6,759 nt of DNA, from positions 1-6,759 of the forward strand of contig JAAYYJ010000107.1 of NCBI GenBank assembly GCA_012515455.1, written 5' to 3'. A program made the position numbers and the translations under genes. Below are positions 5,121 through 6,759 of the stretch, one piece after another. This DNA is from Oligosphaeraceae bacterium (GTDB taxonomy: Bacteria > Verrucomicrobiota > Lentisphaeria > Oligosphaerales > Oligosphaeraceae). The stretch's first letter is position 1. The number at the start of each line of letters is the position of its first letter. The notes beneath the pieces were generated by a model that did not search any database, was not told where the DNA came from, and worked only from the letters and a program-made list of their open reading frames with translations.

Positions 5121-6665
5121 TCATTCGCAGGCGAAAAGCCAGCCGTCCCAGCCTTCATACAACCGCGGATATCCGGCCCGCCAGAAACTCCGGGCCAGTT
5201 CCACGTTGTCGCTGGAGATATGCACCAGCCGGGCACCGGTGTGCGAGCGCAGCTCCGCCGGGGTGGGAATAATCCGCTGCCGCAGGGTATCCTCCACAAA
5301 CTGTGCTTTCACGGGATCGGCGGCATAGGCGAACATCGGGTCCAGGCCATTCAGGAAGCGATATTCCGGCAGGGCGTAGTACAACATCGGGAAGCTGCCC
5401 CAGCGCAAGTTGGCAATGATGCTGCCCGGAGGAATCTGGTGTGCGCGCACCCACTCTGCCACCCCGGTGTAGGGCCGGTGATTTTTCCCCTGCAGTGACC
5501 GCAACGGCAGCCCCACCGTCAGCACTGCCGCAGCAGTATACAGCAGCAGAACCGCATGCAGCAGCCAACGCCGGCGGGCACTCATGGATTGCCGGCAGGC
5601 GTTTCTGACCGCCAGCGCCAGCAGCATGGCCAGGGAAATCAAGGCGAATTCGGCAAAGCGGAACAGCCAGAGAAACCCCAGACCGGTGCCAACCGCGAGC
5701 AGCAGCACCGCATTGCCAATCCGGCGCTGCCGCCAGCCGGACCGGAACAAGCCGCCTCCGGACCAGTAGTACAGCAGTACCAGCAGCAGCGGCAGTCCCA
5801 GCAGCAGCGGCGCCTGCCGCAAGGTCGACCAGGTGCTGAGATAGAACTCACTGCCGCCGCGAAATTCCCCCGCTTCCCCCCAGCCCAGGAACATCAGCAG
5901 CACGTCCCAGCACTGAATTTTGGTGATAACCAGGGTATTGGGAAATTGCGGATGCAGGACCAGCCCCAGCAGCACCCCGGCCGCGGCACAGCCTGGCAGC
6001 AGCCACAAGGGCCGCCAGCGCCCAGCCGCAATGGCTTCGGCCACCGCGAAGGCACATACCGGAATCAGAATAAAATGCGGATTGCTGTATGACCAGGAAT
6101 ATACCGCCCCCAGGGCCAGCAGCAGCCAGAGACGTTGCCACGGCTGGCGCCAGGTGCTGATGGACAGCAGCAGCACGGTAAGAATCAGCAGCGTCATGGC
6201 CACCAGATAGGCGCGCAAAAACAGCATCCGCAGGGTAAAGGCATAATACACGCTGACCAGCAGCAACGCCGGCACCCAGGGCAGCGGCACCCGCCACTGC
6301 CGGAACAGCAGTGCCAGGGCCAGAAGCAGCCCGGCGCAGCAGAACAGCACCGGAAAATGGAACGGGCAGGCGTTGCTCAGCCCCAGGAAAGACCGTACCC
6401 GGAAAATCCCCCAGAGCAGGAAATGGAAGGACAGCTCCTTGTCGCTGAACTGCCGGGACCAGATGGACATGCTGGCAGCCGGAAATTCCCGGGCCAGGAA
6501 CACCCTCGGGCCCTGCTCGGCCAGACTGGCGTGATAAAATGCATCCGGGTCGATTTCACCGTCCGGGCAGAGCAGATGCAGGCGCAACAGCGCGAGCAGC
6601 AGCAGTGGCAGAAGCACCGCCAGCACGGTCGGCAGATAACGCCTGCAGGTTTCCCTTATCCACAT
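5121..6665 (-). CDS. Polytopic membrane protein, GT-C glycosyltransferase-like
   Basis: This 514-residue inner-membrane protein has about ten predicted hydrophobic helices, at roughly residues 12-31, 101-123, 128-146, 150-171, 178-205, 220-238, 284-301, 317-336, 338-354 and 367-388. It ends in a soluble tail of about 120 residues. The first extracytoplasmic loop carries DGEIDPDAFYH (35-45) and then DKELSFH (75-81). Acidic loop-1 motifs of this kind are typical of the GT-C fold, whose members move a sugar from a lipid-phosphate carrier to a glycan or protein. The tail contains WGSFPMLYYALPEY followed by GLDPMFAY, which resembles the C-terminal region of uncharacterised GT-C-like proteins (from memory). 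The start is the ATG at 6665. It has no Shine-Dalgarno site but overlaps the upstream gene's stop, which suggests translational coupling. The TTG at 6713 directly follows a stop codon and would add 16 unconvincing residues. The membrane location is secure; the transferase role is a fold-level inference. Confidence 0.75.
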   Translation of the reverse strand: MWIRETCRRYLPTVLAVLLPLLLLALLRLHLLCPDGEIDPDAFYHASLAEQGPRVFLAREFPAASMSIWSRQFSDKELSFHFLLWGIFRVRSFLGLSNACPFHFPVLFCCAGLLLALALLFRQWRVPLPWVPALLLVSVYYAFTLRMLFLRAYLVAMTLLILTVLLLSISTWRQPWQRLWLLLALGAVYSWSYSNPHFILIPVCAFAVAEAIAAGRWRPLWLLPGCAAAGVLLGLVLHPQFPNTLVITKIQCWDVLLMFLGWGEAGEFRGGSEFYLSTWSTLRQAPLLLGLPLLLVLLYYWSGGGLFRSGWRQRRIGNAVLLLAVGTGLGFLWLFRFAEFALISLAMLLALAVRNACRQSMSARRRWLLHAVLLLYTAAAVLTVGLPLRSLQGKNHRPYTGVAEWVRAHQIPPGSIIANLRWGSFPMLYYALPEYRFLNGLDPMFAYAADPVKAQFVEDTLRQRIIPTPAELRSHTGARLVHISSDNVELARSFWRAGYPRLYEGWDGWLFACE

Positions 6666-6759
6666 ACCCAGGACACCAGATTTTCCAGCTGGAAATGCCC
6701 CGTACTGGGACAATCAACCGTAACCAGCAGACGTTGCGAAGGCGTATTCTGGAAATGCA
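6656..6759 (-). CDS. 3' end of an unidentified gene (partial)
   Basis: The last 33 codons before TAA at 6658-6656 are visible; the rest lies beyond the right edge. The readable end, with LLVTVDCPSTGHFQLENL and then VSWVCG, has alternating hydrophobic and polar residues like the closing strands of a beta-sandwich domain. It is too short to identify. The stop lies inside the start of the membrane-protein gene, a 10-nt overlap typical of co-translated partners. The other two frames are less protein-like: one stops at 6714, and the other yields an Arg/Trp/Cys-rich chain. The choice of frame is reasonable but not certain. Confidence 0.55.
   Translation of the reverse strand, partial: HFQNTPSQRLLVTVDCPSTGHFQLENLVSWVCG

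Noticed and set aside
5757..5815. CAG-triplet-like repeat tract
   Set aside because: It looks like a microsatellite but simply reflects repeated CTG codons in leucine-rich membrane helices, interrupted by other codons. It is not an independent repeat.
5556..6092. 178-codon plus-strand frame, very Gln-rich
   Set aside because: It is antisense to the membrane-protein gene. The glutamine runs are just the complement of CTG leucine codons.
6666..6713. N-terminal extension of the membrane protein from a TTG codon at 6713
   Set aside because: TTG directly follows an in-frame stop, has no ribosome binding site, and the extra 16 residues lie under the better frame of the upstream gene. The ATG at 6665 is preferred.

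Overview
All convincing genes in this window lie on the minus strand, so the window reads right to left. The DNA is GC-rich with strongly CTG-biased leucine codons. It carries an oxygen-sensitive glycyl radical enzyme beside a zinc alcohol dehydrogenase, a secreted beta-helix protein and a large polytopic membrane protein. This suggests an anaerobic or fermentative, polysaccharide-associated bacterium. The style of the beta-helix and membrane proteins is reminiscent of the PVC group (Lentisphaerota/Kiritimatiellota-like). That taxonomic guess is inference and needs a database search.

Right block (6759 to 5121): the last 33 codons of an unidentified gene overlap by 10 nt the start of a 514-residue GT-C-like integral membrane protein, so the two are probably translationally coupled. 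A 135-nt gap follows. It holds a GC-rich stem-loop just after the membrane-protein gene, a candidate sigma70-type promoter, and a small palindrome between that promoter and the next gene's ribosome binding site. This looks like a boundary between transcription units.

Left block (4985 to 1): three genes with 37-38 nt spacers and good Shine-Dalgarno sites form an apparent operon. The first encodes a zinc-dependent medium-chain alcohol dehydrogenase (369 aa). The second encodes a pyruvate formate-lyase-superfamily glycyl radical enzyme (682 aa) with the dehydratase-type GCVE cysteine loop and a C-terminal RVSGF radical motif. The third encodes a secreted protein with a jelly-roll/CBM-like region, an Fn3-like region and a right-handed parallel beta-helix, cut by the left window edge (583 residues visible, no stop). 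It has no complete start-to-stop reading frame inside the window and is easily missed.

Working model (inference): the secreted beta-helix protein acts on an external glycan. The cytoplasmic glycyl radical enzyme and dehydrogenase carry out a radical elimination or cleavage plus an aldehyde/alcohol redox step on a breakdown product. The glycyl radical enzyme is shorter than characterised dehydratases and appears to lack part of their substrate-binding segment, so its substrate is probably not one of the known ones. No activating radical-SAM enzyme, transporter, regulator gene, microcompartment gene, RNA gene, mobile element or CRISPR array is visible here.
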